45,479 nucleotides of DNA from Candidatus Latescibacterota bacterium. GTDB taxonomy: Bacteria; Latescibacterota; UBA2968; UBA8231. Numbering within the stretch: position 1 is the stretch's first letter; every line of letters begins with the position of its first letter. The notes below the pieces were generated by a model, which did not search any database, was not told where the DNA came from, and saw only the letters and a program-made list of their open reading frames with translations. The position numbers were made by a program, and so were the translations under genes. Location: positions 1 to 45,479 of the forward strand of contig JAJEFJ010000025.1 of NCBI GenBank assembly GCA_022820485.1, written 5' to 3'. This document shows, piece by piece, positions 24,975-34,660 of the stretch.

Positions 24975-26533
24975 GGACAGGCATCGCTCAACAGGAAATC
25001 AACGACATCGTCTGGCAGGCGTGCGACACGTTTCGCGGGACGCTCGATCCTACCCAGTACAAGGACTATATACTGGTAATGCTCTTCATCAAATACTTGT
25101 CTGACCTGTGGAAAGACAGGCAAGAACAGTACCGCGAGCGCTACCAAGGAGACGAGCGGCGCGTCGAACGAGCGCTCAGCCGGGAGCGCTTCGTCATGCC
25201 CGAGGTCGAGTTAAAGGACCAGGATGGCAATGTTGAGGAATCCTTTCCGGCCAGCTTCGATAGCCTCTACGAGCGGCGCACGCGCTCCAATATCGGCGAG
25301 TTGATCAATATCACCCTGGAAAAGATCGAGGACGCCAATAAGGCCAAACTAGAAAACGTCTTCCGCAACATCGACTTCAACTCCGAGCCGAACCTTGGCC
25401 AGACTAGGGACCGCAATCGCCGGCTCAGCCACCTTCTTGAGGACTTTGCCAAGCCGCAACTCGACCTTCGCCCGAGCCGCATCGGCGACGAGGACATCAT
25501 TGGCAACGCCTATGAGTATTTGATTGGTCGGTTTGCTGCGGATGCGGGCAAGAAGGGAGGGGAGTTCTACACGCCCGGCGAGGTTGCGACGCTCTTGGCG
25601 AGGCTGTTGAACGCCCAGCTTGGCGACACGATTTGCGACCCGGCTTGTGGATCGGGCTCGCTGCTGATCCGCGTTGCCAAAAACGTAGGTTCGGACAACT
25701 TCGCGCTTTACGGCCAAGAATCGAATGGCAGCACTTGGGCGCTGTGTAGGATGAATATGTTCCTGCACGAGATGGACAACGCTCGTATCGAGTGGTGCAA
25801 TACGATCACCAGCACCCGCCTAGTCGAGGGCGACCGGCTAATGAAGTTCAACATCGTCGTTGCCAATCCGCCGTTCAGTCTCGATAAGTGGGGGCAGGAT
25901 CACGCCGAGAACGATCCCTACAACCGATTTTGGCGCGGCATCCCACCCAAGAGCAAGGGAGACTATGCCTTTATCAGCCACATGATTGAGACGGCCCTCG
26001 AAGACGAGGGACGCGTTGGCGTCATTGTTCCTCACGGGGTGCTGTTTCGTGGGGGTGCCGAGGGTAAAATTCGGCAGAAGCTCATAGAAGATAACATGCT
26101 TGAATCGGTCATTGGGCTGCCCGTCAATCTCTTCTTCGGCACTGGTATTCCGGCGGCTATCGTGATTTTCAATAAGGCAAGGAGGCCGTGGAGCGAAGCT
26201 GGCACCGACCGCGAGAAGCACGTGCTCTTCATTGACGCCAGTCGGGAATTCCAGGACGACAAGAATCAGAATCGGCTCCGTGTGCAGGACATCGACAAGA
26301 TCGTCGAGGTATTCGCTGCCTTCCGGGCGGTGGACAAGTACTCCTATGCGGCCGCGTTTGACGAGATCGTAGAGAACGATTTCAACCTCAACATTCCTCG
26401 CTATGTGGATACTTATGAGCCGGAGCCGGAGGTGGATATCGCGGCTGTGCGGCAGGAGATCGCGGAGCTTGAGACAGAGCTTGCTGAAGCCGAGGCCGAG
26501 TTGGAAGGGTATCTGAAGGAGTTGGAGCTATGA
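24971..26533 (+). CDS. hsdM: Type I restriction-modification DNA methyltransferase subunit M
   Basis: A 520-aa adenine-N6 methyltransferase. The N-terminal helical HsdM_N domain is at ~5-130 (DIVWQACDTFRGTLDPTQYK). The SAM-binding motif I, DPACGSGSLLIRV, starts at residue 223. The catalytic NPPF motif, followed by SLDKWG, is at residue 299. A C-terminal coiled region (ELETELAEAEAELEG) should contact the specificity subunit. The family length is normal. ATG overlaps the upstream half-HsdS stop, and its own stop overlaps the fic start (ATGA), so the three are translationally coupled. It protects host DNA at the sites chosen by HsdS. Confidence 0.96.
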   Translation: MRTGIAQQEINDIVWQACDTFRGTLDPTQYKDYILVMLFIKYLSDLWKDRQEQYRERYQGDERRVERALSRERFVMPEVELKDQDGNVEESFPASFDSLYERRTRSNIGELINITLEKIEDANKAKLENVFRNIDFNSEPNLGQTRDRNRRLSHLLEDFAKPQLDLRPSRIGDEDIIGNAYEYLIGRFAADAGKKGGEFYTPGEVATLLARLLNAQLGDTICDPACGSGSLLIRVAKNVGSDNFALYGQESNGSTWALCRMNMFLHEMDNARIEWCNTITSTRLVEGDRLMKFNIVVANPPFSLDKWGQDHAENDPYNRFWRGIPPKSKGDYAFISHMIETALEDEGRVGVIVPHGVLFRGGAEGKIRQKLIEDNMLESVIGLPVNLFFGTGIPAAIVIFNKARRPWSEAGTDREKHVLFIDASREFQDDKNQNRLRVQDIDKIVEVFAAFRAVDKYSYAAAFDEIVENDFNLNIPRYVDTYEPEPEVDIAAVRQEIAELETELAEAEAELEGYLKELEL

Positions 26534-28047
26534 AGGACATACTGAATGCACTTTCTGCGCTTGAAGCCGACGCCGGAGTCAAAGAGCGAATGGCCCGCTG
26601 GGTCGCCGAATCCCGCTCGCTAGGTATCGACATCCCAAACCTCACCGATGATCACGTTCGCCTCTTTGAACGCTTGGCGGGTTTGGAGGCGGCGATTGCG
26701 GAATGGCACGAGCGGCGCGAAGGCATGAAGAGTGCTGACGACGAACGACTCTGGAGGAAACTCAGACTTGAATGGAATTACAACAGCAACCACATCGAGG
26801 GTAACACGCTGACCTACCACGAGACCGAACTGCTGCTCATCCACGGTCGCACGGCTGGCGGGCATCCGATGCGGGACTACGAGGAGATGAAGGCGCACGA
26901 TGTTGCGATTGACTATACGCGATCGCTCGCAGGCGAGGAACAGGTTATTGGGGAGAGCGATATAAGACAGCTAAACAAAATTCTCCTCAAGGAGCCATTC
27001 TGGAGCTACGCAGAGACGCCGGATGGCCAACCGACGCAGAAGCGCATTGTTCCGGGCCAATACAAGACACAGCCGAATCACGTGCGAACGGCGACTGGAG
27101 AACTTCATCGGTTTGCCGAACCCGAGGAAACGCCCCCATTAATGGAGGAATGGACTCGTGATTTTAGGCGTGATCTGGAGCGGAGCGCCTATCCTCTGCC
27201 GTTGTTCCTAGCTGAGTCGCACTGGAGTTTTATCCATATCCATCCATTCGACGACGGAAATGGGCGCACCGCACGCCTACTCGCCAACTACGCTTTGCTT
27301 CGGAACAATCTGCCGCCCATCGTGATCGAGAGCGACGACCGGGACCGCTATATAAGCGGGCTACAGAACGCCGATGTAGGGCGCATATTGCCACTTGCCG
27401 AGTTTATGCTGGAAAATGTCCAATGGTCGATTGAATTGGCGATTCGGGCTGCGAGAGGGGAATCGGTCCGCGAATCCGATGATATAGATAAAGAAATGGA
27501 ACTCTTCGTGCGAAGCAGGAGGGGACCGCAACCGAATAAAACTGACGTTGAAGTGCTGGATCAGGTATTCTTTCGTCATGTTAGTCCAATGCTCGAGAAG
27601 CTGGACGGGCTATGCGAACGGCAAGGCTCTGAGCTGTTTAGTGGTTACAGCACACACAAATACGTAGTACCTAGCAGCAGCGGTCGCGTATCCGGTGGCT
27701 TACTCGGAACCGATCAATGGGAATGGACAAAGGAACAGTGCTTAGTAAGGCTGGACTTTGCACTTAGCGACGAGCAACAAGTCGAGCTAGGAGCGGAGTA
27801 TAGCTTCCGCAGATATATAGGGATAGGGAACCATGGTTTCAACTTGAAGCTGTCAGTTGCCTGGAAACTCGGTGGCGAAAGATTCTCGTTTGAGGCAGCG
27901 ATCGACGGAATCCCTATGACGGCCATAGGCCATCACGTCTCTTATTCGGAACTCGACGGTCGAGATGCTGAAGTGGACCATACAGTCGAGGCGATATGTC
28001 GTTGCATGATGGATGAAATCGACAGTCGGTCACAGGGGCCGGAATAG
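26530..28047 (+). CDS. Fic-domain AMP-transferase-like protein with own inhibitory helix
   Basis: A 505-aa Fic protein coupled to hsdM by an ATGA overlap. The active-site motif HPFDDGNGRTAR begins at H238, complete with the catalytic His and the phosphate-binding GNGR. An N-terminal inhibitory motif (S/T)xxxE(G/N) is present at S86-N-H-I-E90-G, so the protein should be self-inhibited (class II Fic; known rule of the family). Residues ~340-505 form an extra C-terminal part with predicted beta structure (LVRLDFALSDEQQ, FRRYIGIGNHGFN) that I do not recognise and that may recognise a target. Fic proteins usually transfer AMP to proteins. Position suggests a back-up response when restriction fails (inference). 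Confidence 0.92.
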   Translation: MKDILNALSALEADAGVKERMARWVAESRSLGIDIPNLTDDHVRLFERLAGLEAAIAEWHERREGMKSADDERLWRKLRLEWNYNSNHIEGNTLTYHETELLLIHGRTAGGHPMRDYEEMKAHDVAIDYTRSLAGEEQVIGESDIRQLNKILLKEPFWSYAETPDGQPTQKRIVPGQYKTQPNHVRTATGELHRFAEPEETPPLMEEWTRDFRRDLERSAYPLPLFLAESHWSFIHIHPFDDGNGRTARLLANYALLRNNLPPIVIESDDRDRYISGLQNADVGRILPLAEFMLENVQWSIELAIRAARGESVRESDDIDKEMELFVRSRRGPQPNKTDVEVLDQVFFRHVSPMLEKLDGLCERQGSELFSGYSTHKYVVPSSSGRVSGGLLGTDQWEWTKEQCLVRLDFALSDEQQVELGAEYSFRRYIGIGNHGFNLKLSVAWKLGGERFSFEAAIDGIPMTAIGHHVSYSELDGRDAEVDHTVEAICRCMMDEIDSRSQGPE

Positions 28048-28060
28048 GAGCGATGACAAT

Positions 28061-28909
28061 ATGGGTACGAATTCTCTCATAAACTTGGGCAATCTGTCGA
28101 AACCGGCTGATACCCTAATCAAGAAGGTGTCGGACGCAGTCGGCGTTCTCCATGCGCCGCGCCAAGTCAAGAGAATGGCCAAGGCAAAAGCCGAGGCTGC
28201 AATGATAAAGGCGCAATCTGAAATTAACGTCACCGATCTGCATCGACGAGCCGCACATCGGTGGATTGAAGAGGAGGCACAACGTCAGAAAAACATGGAA
28301 AACATTACTGCCAAAGCGTTGCCTCAGTTGGACGAAAAGGCGACCCCCGATTCCATGGAAAACGACTGGCTCGTCAACTTCTTCGATAAATCCCGAATCG
28401 TATCGGACAATGAGATGCAGGAGCTATGGTCGCGTGTTCTAGCCGGAGAGGCCAACACCCCTGGCACCTACTCGAAGAGGACGGTCAATTTCTTATCAGA
28501 CCTCGACAAGTCTGACGCGGAGTTGTTTGCCAAGCTTTGCGGATTCGGCTGGATGATTGGATATATTGTGCCATTGGTGTTCGACGTTGAGGCAGAAATC
28601 TACAACAAATACGGGATCAACTTTAATAGTCTGAGCCATCTTGAAAGCATTGGACTTGTTCAGTTCGATAGCGTTGCTAGCCTTGTACAGCGCAATTTGC
28701 CGAAGAAATTCGCTGTACATTACTACGGTAAGCCGCTTAAGCTAGAGATGCCCAACGATACTGGCAACCAGCTTGAGATTGGAAAGGTTCTGCTTACAAA
28801 AATTGGGCAGGAACTTGGACCAATATGCGGAAGTAGGTCGGTGGAGGGATTTCGGGACTATGTAATGGACCAATGGAAGCAGTATTTGCCGAAGTCGGAG
28901 AGCGAATAG
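28061..28909 (+). CDS. DUF2806-domain protein
   Basis: A 282-aa protein; ATG 28061 lies about 10 bases behind TAGGAG. The N-terminal segment (KPADTLIKKVSDAVGVLHAP) is amphipathic, followed by a charged helix (RMAKAKAEAAMIKAQSEI). The core matches DUF2806: DWLVNFFDKSRIVSDNEMQ, LWSRVLAGEANTPGTYSKRT, SDAELFAKLCGFGW and the C-terminal LLTKIGQELGPICGS. The biochemical role of DUF2806 is not known to me. Here it lies inside a type I restriction operon between Fic and HsdS, which argues for a defence-linked role. No enzyme motif is visible. Confidence 0.85.
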   Translation: MGTNSLINLGNLSKPADTLIKKVSDAVGVLHAPRQVKRMAKAKAEAAMIKAQSEINVTDLHRRAAHRWIEEEAQRQKNMENITAKALPQLDEKATPDSMENDWLVNFFDKSRIVSDNEMQELWSRVLAGEANTPGTYSKRTVNFLSDLDKSDAELFAKLCGFGWMIGYIVPLVFDVEAEIYNKYGINFNSLSHLESIGLVQFDSVASLVQRNLPKKFAVHYYGKPLKLEMPNDTGNQLEIGKVLLTKIGQELGPICGSRSVEGFRDYVMDQWKQYLPKSESE

Positions 28910-28912
28910 GGG

Positions 28913-30136
28913 GTGCCGCTGAGCGTCACTTCCACTGTGGTAGTGATTATGGAAATGTTGCATACGAAACCAAATACTGAATGGCCTGTTCGACCAATCG
29001 GCGAGCTTCTGAGACGAGTTCGCCAGCCCGTGGATGTCCAGCTTGGCCAGACCTATCAAGAGATCGGGATCCGAAGCCACTGCAAGGGGATTTTTCATAA
29101 GACTCCAACCACTGGTGAGGAAATCGGCAACAAGCGGGTCTTCTGGGTTGAGCCGGGTTGCCTGATTTTCAACATCATATTCGCATGGGAGCAGGCGGTT
29201 GCAATGACCAGCGAGAACGAGGCTGGCATGATCGCGTCTCACCGTTTTCCCATGTACACATCGCGTAACGGCAAGCTACTGCCCGAGTACGCTTGGCGGT
29301 ACTTTTCGTCGTCTCGGGGTAAATACGATCTTGGAATCGCGTCTCCGGGTGGTGCAGGGCGGAACAAGACCTTGGGACAAGCGGAGTTCGATCAACTCAA
29401 GATTCCTGTCCCACCGATGGCTCATCAACGCATGGCCGCAGATACGCTTGTAGCAGCCGACAGAGCAATTGCTCGAACTGAAGACCTCATAGCAGCGAAG
29501 CGACAACTCAAAAAAGGACTTTCTTGGCAGTTGATTACTGGTAAGTGTCGGCTGCCTAAATTCGATGGTGCCTGGACGTCGGTAAGTCTAGGAGAACTTG
29601 CAGTAATCTCGATGGGATCATCGCCTCCGTCTTCTTCTTATAACGACCACTCAGACGGTCTACCGCTGATTCAAGGGAATGCAGATACAATCAATCGACG
29701 GTCAGCACCCCGTGTGTGGACATCAGTTGTAACGACTACATGCGATGTTGGAGACATCCTTCTGAGCGTACGCGCCCCTGTTGGCAAGATATCGATATCG
29801 GATCATAATGCCTGTATTGGCCGTGGAATAGCCTCTATACGGGCTCATCCGCACTGTTCTCAAGGTTATCTCTACCAAGCTCTTCTGAGAGTCGAGTCAC
29901 AATGGTTCCGTCTTAGCCAAGGCAGCACATTCACGGCTATCAATAGCAACGACCTGAGATCGCTGCCGATCGAATTACCCGAAGAAATAGCTGAACAAGA
30001 AGCCATTGCCAAGGTACTGTGCATAGCAGATCGACAGGTAGAGATTCTTGAGAGCAAACTAGCTGCTTTATACAGACTGAAAAAGGGTCTAATGCAGAAA
30101 CTACTGTCCGGTGAATTTAGTGTAAAAACGGGCTAA
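28913..30136 (+). CDS. hsdS: Type I restriction-modification specificity subunit S
   Basis: A full-length HsdS with two target-recognition domains and two conserved coiled-coil regions. TRD1 is at ~25-170, ending QAEFDQLKIPVPPMAHQ. Coiled coil 1 is RTEDLIAAKRQLKKGLSWQL. TRD2 is at ~205-350 (WTSVSLGELAVISMGSSPPS; GDILLSVRAPVGKISI), ending LRSLPIELPEEIAEQEAIA. Coiled coil 2 ends GLMQKLLSGEF. It dictates the bipartite target site. The start could be GTG 28913, 3 bases after the previous stop, or ATG 28949; the TRD begins well after both. Unusually, fic and DUF2806 lie between hsdM and hsdS. Confidence 0.94.
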   Translation: MPLSVTSTVVVIMEMLHTKPNTEWPVRPIGELLRRVRQPVDVQLGQTYQEIGIRSHCKGIFHKTPTTGEEIGNKRVFWVEPGCLIFNIIFAWEQAVAMTSENEAGMIASHRFPMYTSRNGKLLPEYAWRYFSSSRGKYDLGIASPGGAGRNKTLGQAEFDQLKIPVPPMAHQRMAADTLVAADRAIARTEDLIAAKRQLKKGLSWQLITGKCRLPKFDGAWTSVSLGELAVISMGSSPPSSSYNDHSDGLPLIQGNADTINRRSAPRVWTSVVTTTCDVGDILLSVRAPVGKISISDHNACIGRGIASIRAHPHCSQGYLYQALLRVESQWFRLSQGSTFTAINSNDLRSLPIELPEEIAEQEAIAKVLCIADRQVEILESKLAALYRLKKGLMQKLLSGEFSVKTG

Positions 30137-30139
30137 ACC

Positions 30140-31102
30140 ATGTCAGAGAAAACAAGAGTAACTCACTCGATTAGCTCAGAAAAGGACGTTGCCAAGCACG
30201 CCTTGGATGAGCTGTTTAGCCTCACCTCTCAATATAAGACAAGCGAGGCATATAAAGACCTACTACAGTTCGTTGTGCGTTTTCGGTCCTATTCTCCGTT
30301 TAACGCCATGCTGACCCACATACAAATGCCAGGGGCAGGCTTTGTCGCTTCGCCACATCGGTGGCTCCGTGATTATGGAAGACGAATAAAGCCGGGTGCT
30401 CGACCGCTGATCATTTTGCAACCGATGGGTCCAGTCATGTTCGTTTTTGATGTAAGTGACACAGAGCCTACTGAAGATGCTCCAGAACTGCCACCGGAGG
30501 TCGAAAAGCCGTTCGAGATAACGGAAGGTAAAATTGGTCGCGGGCTTGAATCCGTAATCGACAACGCCAAACGCGATGGCATCCGGCTCACTGAATCTAA
30601 TACAGGTTCCCAATTCGCAGGCTCCATAAGCCCTCTCGCTAAGGGTGTGAGCTGTTCACAGAAATTTCTAGTGGGAACTGGTAAGAAGCGAAATCCAGTG
30701 TTTATAGACGTCCCAGTCAAATACGATCTTGTAATCAACTCTAAACCCAGCCGTGAAGCGCAATATGCTACGATTGTTCATGAACTGGCACACCTATATT
30801 GTGGCCACCTCGGCACACCTAATGAAAAATGGTGGCCTGACCGTCGCGGCTTGAGTCGTGACATCATGGAGTTTGAAGCTGAATCTGTGACTTATATGGC
30901 CTGTCTGCGATCCGACATCGCTAATCCCTCGGAAAAGTATCTCGCAGGCCACGTAAAAGACGGGAAACAGATCCCACCCATAAGCCTTGAGTGCGTGATG
31001 AAGTCAGTAGGGCTTATTGAATCCATGAGTAAGCGGAGAATGAAGCCACGAGAACCGTTGAAACAGGAAGGCGAAGTACAACAGGCCCCTTTGTCCTTTT
31101 AA
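30140..31102 (+). CDS. ArdC-like / ImmA-IrrE-type zinc metallopeptidase
   Basis: A 320-aa protein 3 bases after hsdS. The N-terminal part (SPFNAMLTHIQMPGAGFVAS; RRIKPGARPLIILQPMGPV; MFVFDVSDTE) matches the ArdC-type domain, which binds single-stranded DNA in plasmid anti-restriction proteins. The C-terminal part is a zincin: HELAHLYCGH with H214, E215 and H218, and the third ligand probably E248 in EFEAESVTY. In phage and plasmids, ArdC-like proteins counter restriction; here the gene sits inside a restriction operon. It may therefore moderate self-restriction or sense damage by proteolysis. That is inference; the domains are clear. Confidence 0.88.
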   Translation: MSEKTRVTHSISSEKDVAKHALDELFSLTSQYKTSEAYKDLLQFVVRFRSYSPFNAMLTHIQMPGAGFVASPHRWLRDYGRRIKPGARPLIILQPMGPVMFVFDVSDTEPTEDAPELPPEVEKPFEITEGKIGRGLESVIDNAKRDGIRLTESNTGSQFAGSISPLAKGVSCSQKFLVGTGKKRNPVFIDVPVKYDLVINSKPSREAQYATIVHELAHLYCGHLGTPNEKWWPDRRGLSRDIMEFEAESVTYMACLRSDIANPSEKYLAGHVKDGKQIPPISLECVMKSVGLIESMSKRRMKPREPLKQEGEVQQAPLSF

Positions 31103-31142
31103 GGCTATGACAGTATAGCGTTTGCCATGAGGCCGATGAAAT

Positions 31143-31346
31143 ATGGATTCTGAACTCATTCAATCCGATCCCGCAGTCATGATGGGTAAACCCGTCGTCG
31201 CAGGAACGCGCATTACCGTTGAGTTGATTCTGGAGAAACTCTCCACAGGTGAGTCAGTGGATCAAATCCTTGAGGCACATCCCCGTTTGACTAGGGAAGG
31301 CGTTTTGGCAGCCTTGAGTTTCGCTGCTCAAGCCCTGCGCCGATAG
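31143..31346 (+). CDS. DUF433-domain small protein (antitoxin-like)
   Basis: A 67-aa protein spanning the whole DUF433 domain: IQSDPAVMMGKPVVAGTRIT, VELILEKLSTGESVDQIL and the HPRLTREGVLAAL helix. DUF433 proteins are commonly paired with a DUF5615 (PIN-like) toxin (family knowledge). No such partner follows; the next frame is a DUF2442 stub. It may be a leftover antitoxin or a small regulator. The Shine-Dalgarno site is weak. Confidence 0.85.
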   Translation: MDSELIQSDPAVMMGKPVVAGTRITVELILEKLSTGESVDQILEAHPRLTREGVLAALSFAAQALRR

Positions 31347-31366
31347 GTAGAGATAAGGAGCGCCGT

Positions 31367-31438
31367 ATGCTACATGACGTTGTTTCTGCTGTCTATCAAG
31401 GTGGCTACCTAATCGAGCTAGAGTTCGATGACGGCTAG
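31367..31438 (+). pseudogene. DUF2442 gene stub
   Basis: ATG 31367 has a good site (AAGGAG, 31355-31360) and encodes MLHDVVSAVYQGGYLIELEF then DDG before TAG. This is the exact N-terminal pattern of DUF2442 proteins, normally about 80 aa and continuing DDGK-S-G. A single AAG-to-TAG change would explain the stop. The following bases keep the pattern only to GGAACC, after which the rest of the gene is missing. Only 30 bases separate it from hsdR. Confidence 0.6.
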
Positions 31439-31468
31439 TGTGGAACCCGAACCTAATCGAGGTACCTG

Positions 31469-34400
31469 ATGGCCCTACCCTCCTTCCAAGAAAAGCTCAT
31501 CTCCCAACTTCCTGCGGTGGCGCTTCTGCAGAATCTCGGCTACGAGTACCTCAGCCCGGAAAAAGCGAACGAAGCTCGCGGTGATCGACTAGGCAGCGTA
31601 CTCCTCGACAAGATACTGACGGATCAACTGCGCAATCAGAACGCCATCATCTTCAGGGGCCGCACGTATCCCTTCAGCGAGGGCAATATCCTTGCGGCAG
31701 TTCAGGCACTGAAGGACATAGTAGATGACGGCTTGCTGCCAACCAATGAGAAAGCGTATGACCTGCTGTGCATGGGGAAGAGCCTGCAACAATCGGTCGA
31801 AGGAGACACCAAGAGCTTTCAGCTCAATTACATCGACTGGGAACATCCTGAAAACAACGCCTACCACGTGACCGAGGAGTTCGTAGTCGAGCGCAGTGGT
31901 AGCCAGGAGACCCGCCGACCCGACATCGTGCTCTTCGTCAACGGAATTCCGCTAGTGGTCATCGAGTGCAAGCGGCCCGACATGAAGGACCCGATCGGCC
32001 AAGCTATTAGCCAGCATATTCGCAACCAGCAACAAGACCAGATCCCCCGTCTTTTCTTCTATGCGCAACTTCTTCTCGCCATCTCGAAGAACGAAGCCAA
32101 GTATGCCACGGTGGGTACGCCCGCCAAGTTCTGGTCGGTGTGGAAGGAGAATTTTAGCGAGGGCGATGCGGCCGACCTGAAGAAGAAGGTGAGCCTTCCG
32201 CTGAGCGAGGGCCAGATCGACAAAATTCTTGCTACAAAGGAGTTTTGGGGTCGAGAGCGGGAGAGCTATGGAAGCATAGAACGGCAGGTGACGCCACAGG
32301 ATGAAGCGCTCTATGCTCTGTGTCGCAGGGAGCGACTCCTTGAATTGATCTTCCGTTTCATGCTCTTCGACGGAGGCGAGAAAAAAATCGCCCGCCATCA
32401 GCAGTACTTCTGCGTCAACAAAATCCTCGACCGAGTACGGGAAATCCAGAGCGATGGAACACGCCAAGGCGGCGTAGTCTGGCATACCCAGGGCAGCGGC
32501 AAGAGCCTGACCATGGTGATGCTCGCCGAGACCCTCGCCCTTGAACGGAGTATCACAGACTTCAAGATCATCTTGGTGACGGATCGCGTCGATCTCGACG
32601 ATCAGATCTACAAGACCTTCCACCACTGCGGCACACAGCCTATTCAAGCGAAGACCGGCAGGCACTTGGAGCAACTGCTCAAGGACGACAAGGCGAGGAT
32701 TATCACTACGGTCATCGACAAGTTTGAACTCGCAGTCAGCAGAGTCGGCGTGCGTAATGAGCATCCAGATATATTCGTCCTCGTCGATGAGAGCCACCGG
32801 GGCCAGTTCGGAGAGTTGCACGCGAAAATGAGACAGGCGCTCCCCAATGCCTGCTTCATCGGCTTCACCGGCACGCCCGTGATGAAGAAGGACAAGAGCA
32901 CCATTGAACGCTTCGGCGGCCTGATCGACGCCTATACCTTAGAGCAGGCCGTACAGGACAAGGCCGTGGTACCGCTGCTCTACGAAGGGAGGCACGTCGA
33001 TCAGAAAGTTGATTCCGAGGCGTTGGACGACTGGTTCGAGCGGATTACGGCCCGCTTGTCCGACGATCAGAAAAGCGACTTGAAGAAGAAATTCTCATCG
33101 AGCGACCAGTTGAACAAAGCCGAGCAAAAAGTGATGCGAATTGCTTGGGATGTAAGCGAACACTTCCGCGACAACTGGCATCATACCCCCTACAAAGCGC
33201 AACTCGTGGCCCAGGACAAAGCCACGGCCTTGCTCTATAAGCGCTTCTTCGACGAATTCGACATGGTCAGCAGCGAGGTGTTGATCTCGGGACCCGACGA
33301 CCACGAGGGTGAGGAGGACGTCCACGAGGAATCCAAGGACGTGGTCAAAGTTTTCTGGAAGAAGATGATGGCGAAATACGGCAGTGATAAAGAATACAAC
33401 CGCCAGATCATCAGCGCGTTCAAACAGGCTGAGGATCCCGAGATCATCATTGTCGTTGACAAGCTGCTCACCGGCTTCGACGCGCCGCGCAACACCGTGC
33501 TCTACCTCACGCGCCAGCTAAAGAGCCATTCCCTACTGCAAGCGATCGCCCGGGTCAATCGCCTCTTTGACGGCAAAGATTTCGGCTACATCATCGACTA
33601 CCGGGGCGTCTTGCAGAACCTCGACGAAGCGTTCGACCTCTACGGCCAACTCGCCGAATTCGAAGAAGAGGGGATCGACGATTTGGCCAGAGCGATAACG
33701 GATGTGAGTGCTGAATCCGACAAGCTGCGGCAGCGCTATTCGGACCTGTGGGATCTGTTCAAGACTATTCAGAATAAGCAAGACGAGGAAGAATACGAGC
33801 AACTCTTGGCGGACGAGGGGCTGCGCGATCGTTTCTACGAACGCTTGAGTGTGTTCTCGCGAACGCTGGGGGTCGCGCTCTCCAGTGCGGGCTTTCTCGA
33901 TACGACGCCGGAAAAGAAAATCGCTGCGTACAAGGCCGATCTTCGCTTCTTCATGCGCTTGCGCAGTTCGGTAAGCCGACGCTACGCCGAAGTAGTCGAT
34001 TTCAAAGAGTACGAGCCGCGCATTCAAAAGCTGGTTGATCAGCACGTGGGGACGGGAGAAGTGGAGCGGATCACGGACTTGGTGGACATCTTTAACGCCG
34101 AGGCCTTCGCCAAGGAAGTTGACAGGCTCTCTAGCGCGTCGTCCAAGGCCGACACCATCGCCTTTCGCACGAGGCGCACGATTCGCGATCTCATGCGGAA
34201 GGATCCGGCCTTCTATCGCCAATTCTCAGAGTTGCTTGAAGACGCGATCCGGGCCTTTCGGGAACAGCGGCTTTCCGACGCGGAATACCTGCAGGAGGTG
34301 AAGCAAATTGCCGAGCGCGTGCGCAACCGCACGGGGGATGACATTCCCGCAGCCCTTGCTCACCGAGACGTGGCCAAGGCATTCTTTGGCGTGCTTCAAG

Positions 34401-34660
34401 AAGTGTTCTCGGACCACACCAACCAAACGGCCAATGCCCGGGACATCGGTGCCACGATTAGTCTGGCCATCGACGACATCGTCCAAGAGCATCGCATCGT
34501 CCACTGGACCCACAACACCGATGTCCAAAACCGGATGAAATTGGCGATTGAAGACTATTTGTTTGAACTCATGGAGCGAGAAAATCTCGAACTAAGCTTC
34601 AAGGAGATCGACCGCATTTTGGACTCGGTGCTGGATATTGCGAGAGTGCGATATGCCTGA
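31469..34660 (+). CDS. hsdR: Type I restriction endonuclease subunit R
   Basis: A 1063-aa motor-nuclease. The N-terminal PD-(D/E)XK nuclease has D152 (PDIVLFVNGIP) and E166-C-K168. The superfamily 2 helicase follows: Walker A with GSGKS at 342-346 (HTQGSGKSLTMV), motif II DESH at 440, motif III GFTGTP, and later motifs including VDKLLTGFDAPRN and HSLLQAIARVNR. The C-terminal helical part (~800-1063) docks to the methylase. The gene is complete and of normal length. With HsdM and HsdS it cleaves unmodified DNA far from the recognition site. Its stop overlaps the next start by 8 bases. Confidence 0.96.
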   Translation: MALPSFQEKLISQLPAVALLQNLGYEYLSPEKANEARGDRLGSVLLDKILTDQLRNQNAIIFRGRTYPFSEGNILAAVQALKDIVDDGLLPTNEKAYDLLCMGKSLQQSVEGDTKSFQLNYIDWEHPENNAYHVTEEFVVERSGSQETRRPDIVLFVNGIPLVVIECKRPDMKDPIGQAISQHIRNQQQDQIPRLFFYAQLLLAISKNEAKYATVGTPAKFWSVWKENFSEGDAADLKKKVSLPLSEGQIDKILATKEFWGRERESYGSIERQVTPQDEALYALCRRERLLELIFRFMLFDGGEKKIARHQQYFCVNKILDRVREIQSDGTRQGGVVWHTQGSGKSLTMVMLAETLALERSITDFKIILVTDRVDLDDQIYKTFHHCGTQPIQAKTGRHLEQLLKDDKARIITTVIDKFELAVSRVGVRNEHPDIFVLVDESHRGQFGELHAKMRQALPNACFIGFTGTPVMKKDKSTIERFGGLIDAYTLEQAVQDKAVVPLLYEGRHVDQKVDSEALDDWFERITARLSDDQKSDLKKKFSSSDQLNKAEQKVMRIAWDVSEHFRDNWHHTPYKAQLVAQDKATALLYKRFFDEFDMVSSEVLISGPDDHEGEEDVHEESKDVVKVFWKKMMAKYGSDKEYNRQIISAFKQAEDPEIIIVVDKLLTGFDAPRNTVLYLTRQLKSHSLLQAIARVNRLFDGKDFGYIIDYRGVLQNLDEAFDLYGQLAEFEEEGIDDLARAITDVSAESDKLRQRYSDLWDLFKTIQNKQDEEEYEQLLADEGLRDRFYERLSVFSRTLGVALSSAGFLDTTPEKKIAAYKADLRFFMRLRSSVSRRYAEVVDFKEYEPRIQKLVDQHVGTGEVERITDLVDIFNAEAFAKEVDRLSSASSKADTIAFRTRRTIRDLMRKDPAFYRQFSELLEDAIRAFREQRLSDAEYLQEVKQIAERVRNRTGDDIPAALAHRDVAKAFFGVLQEVFSDHTNQTANARDIGATISLAIDDIVQEHRIVHWTHNTDVQNRMKLAIEDYLFELMERENLELSFKEIDRILDSVLDIARVRYA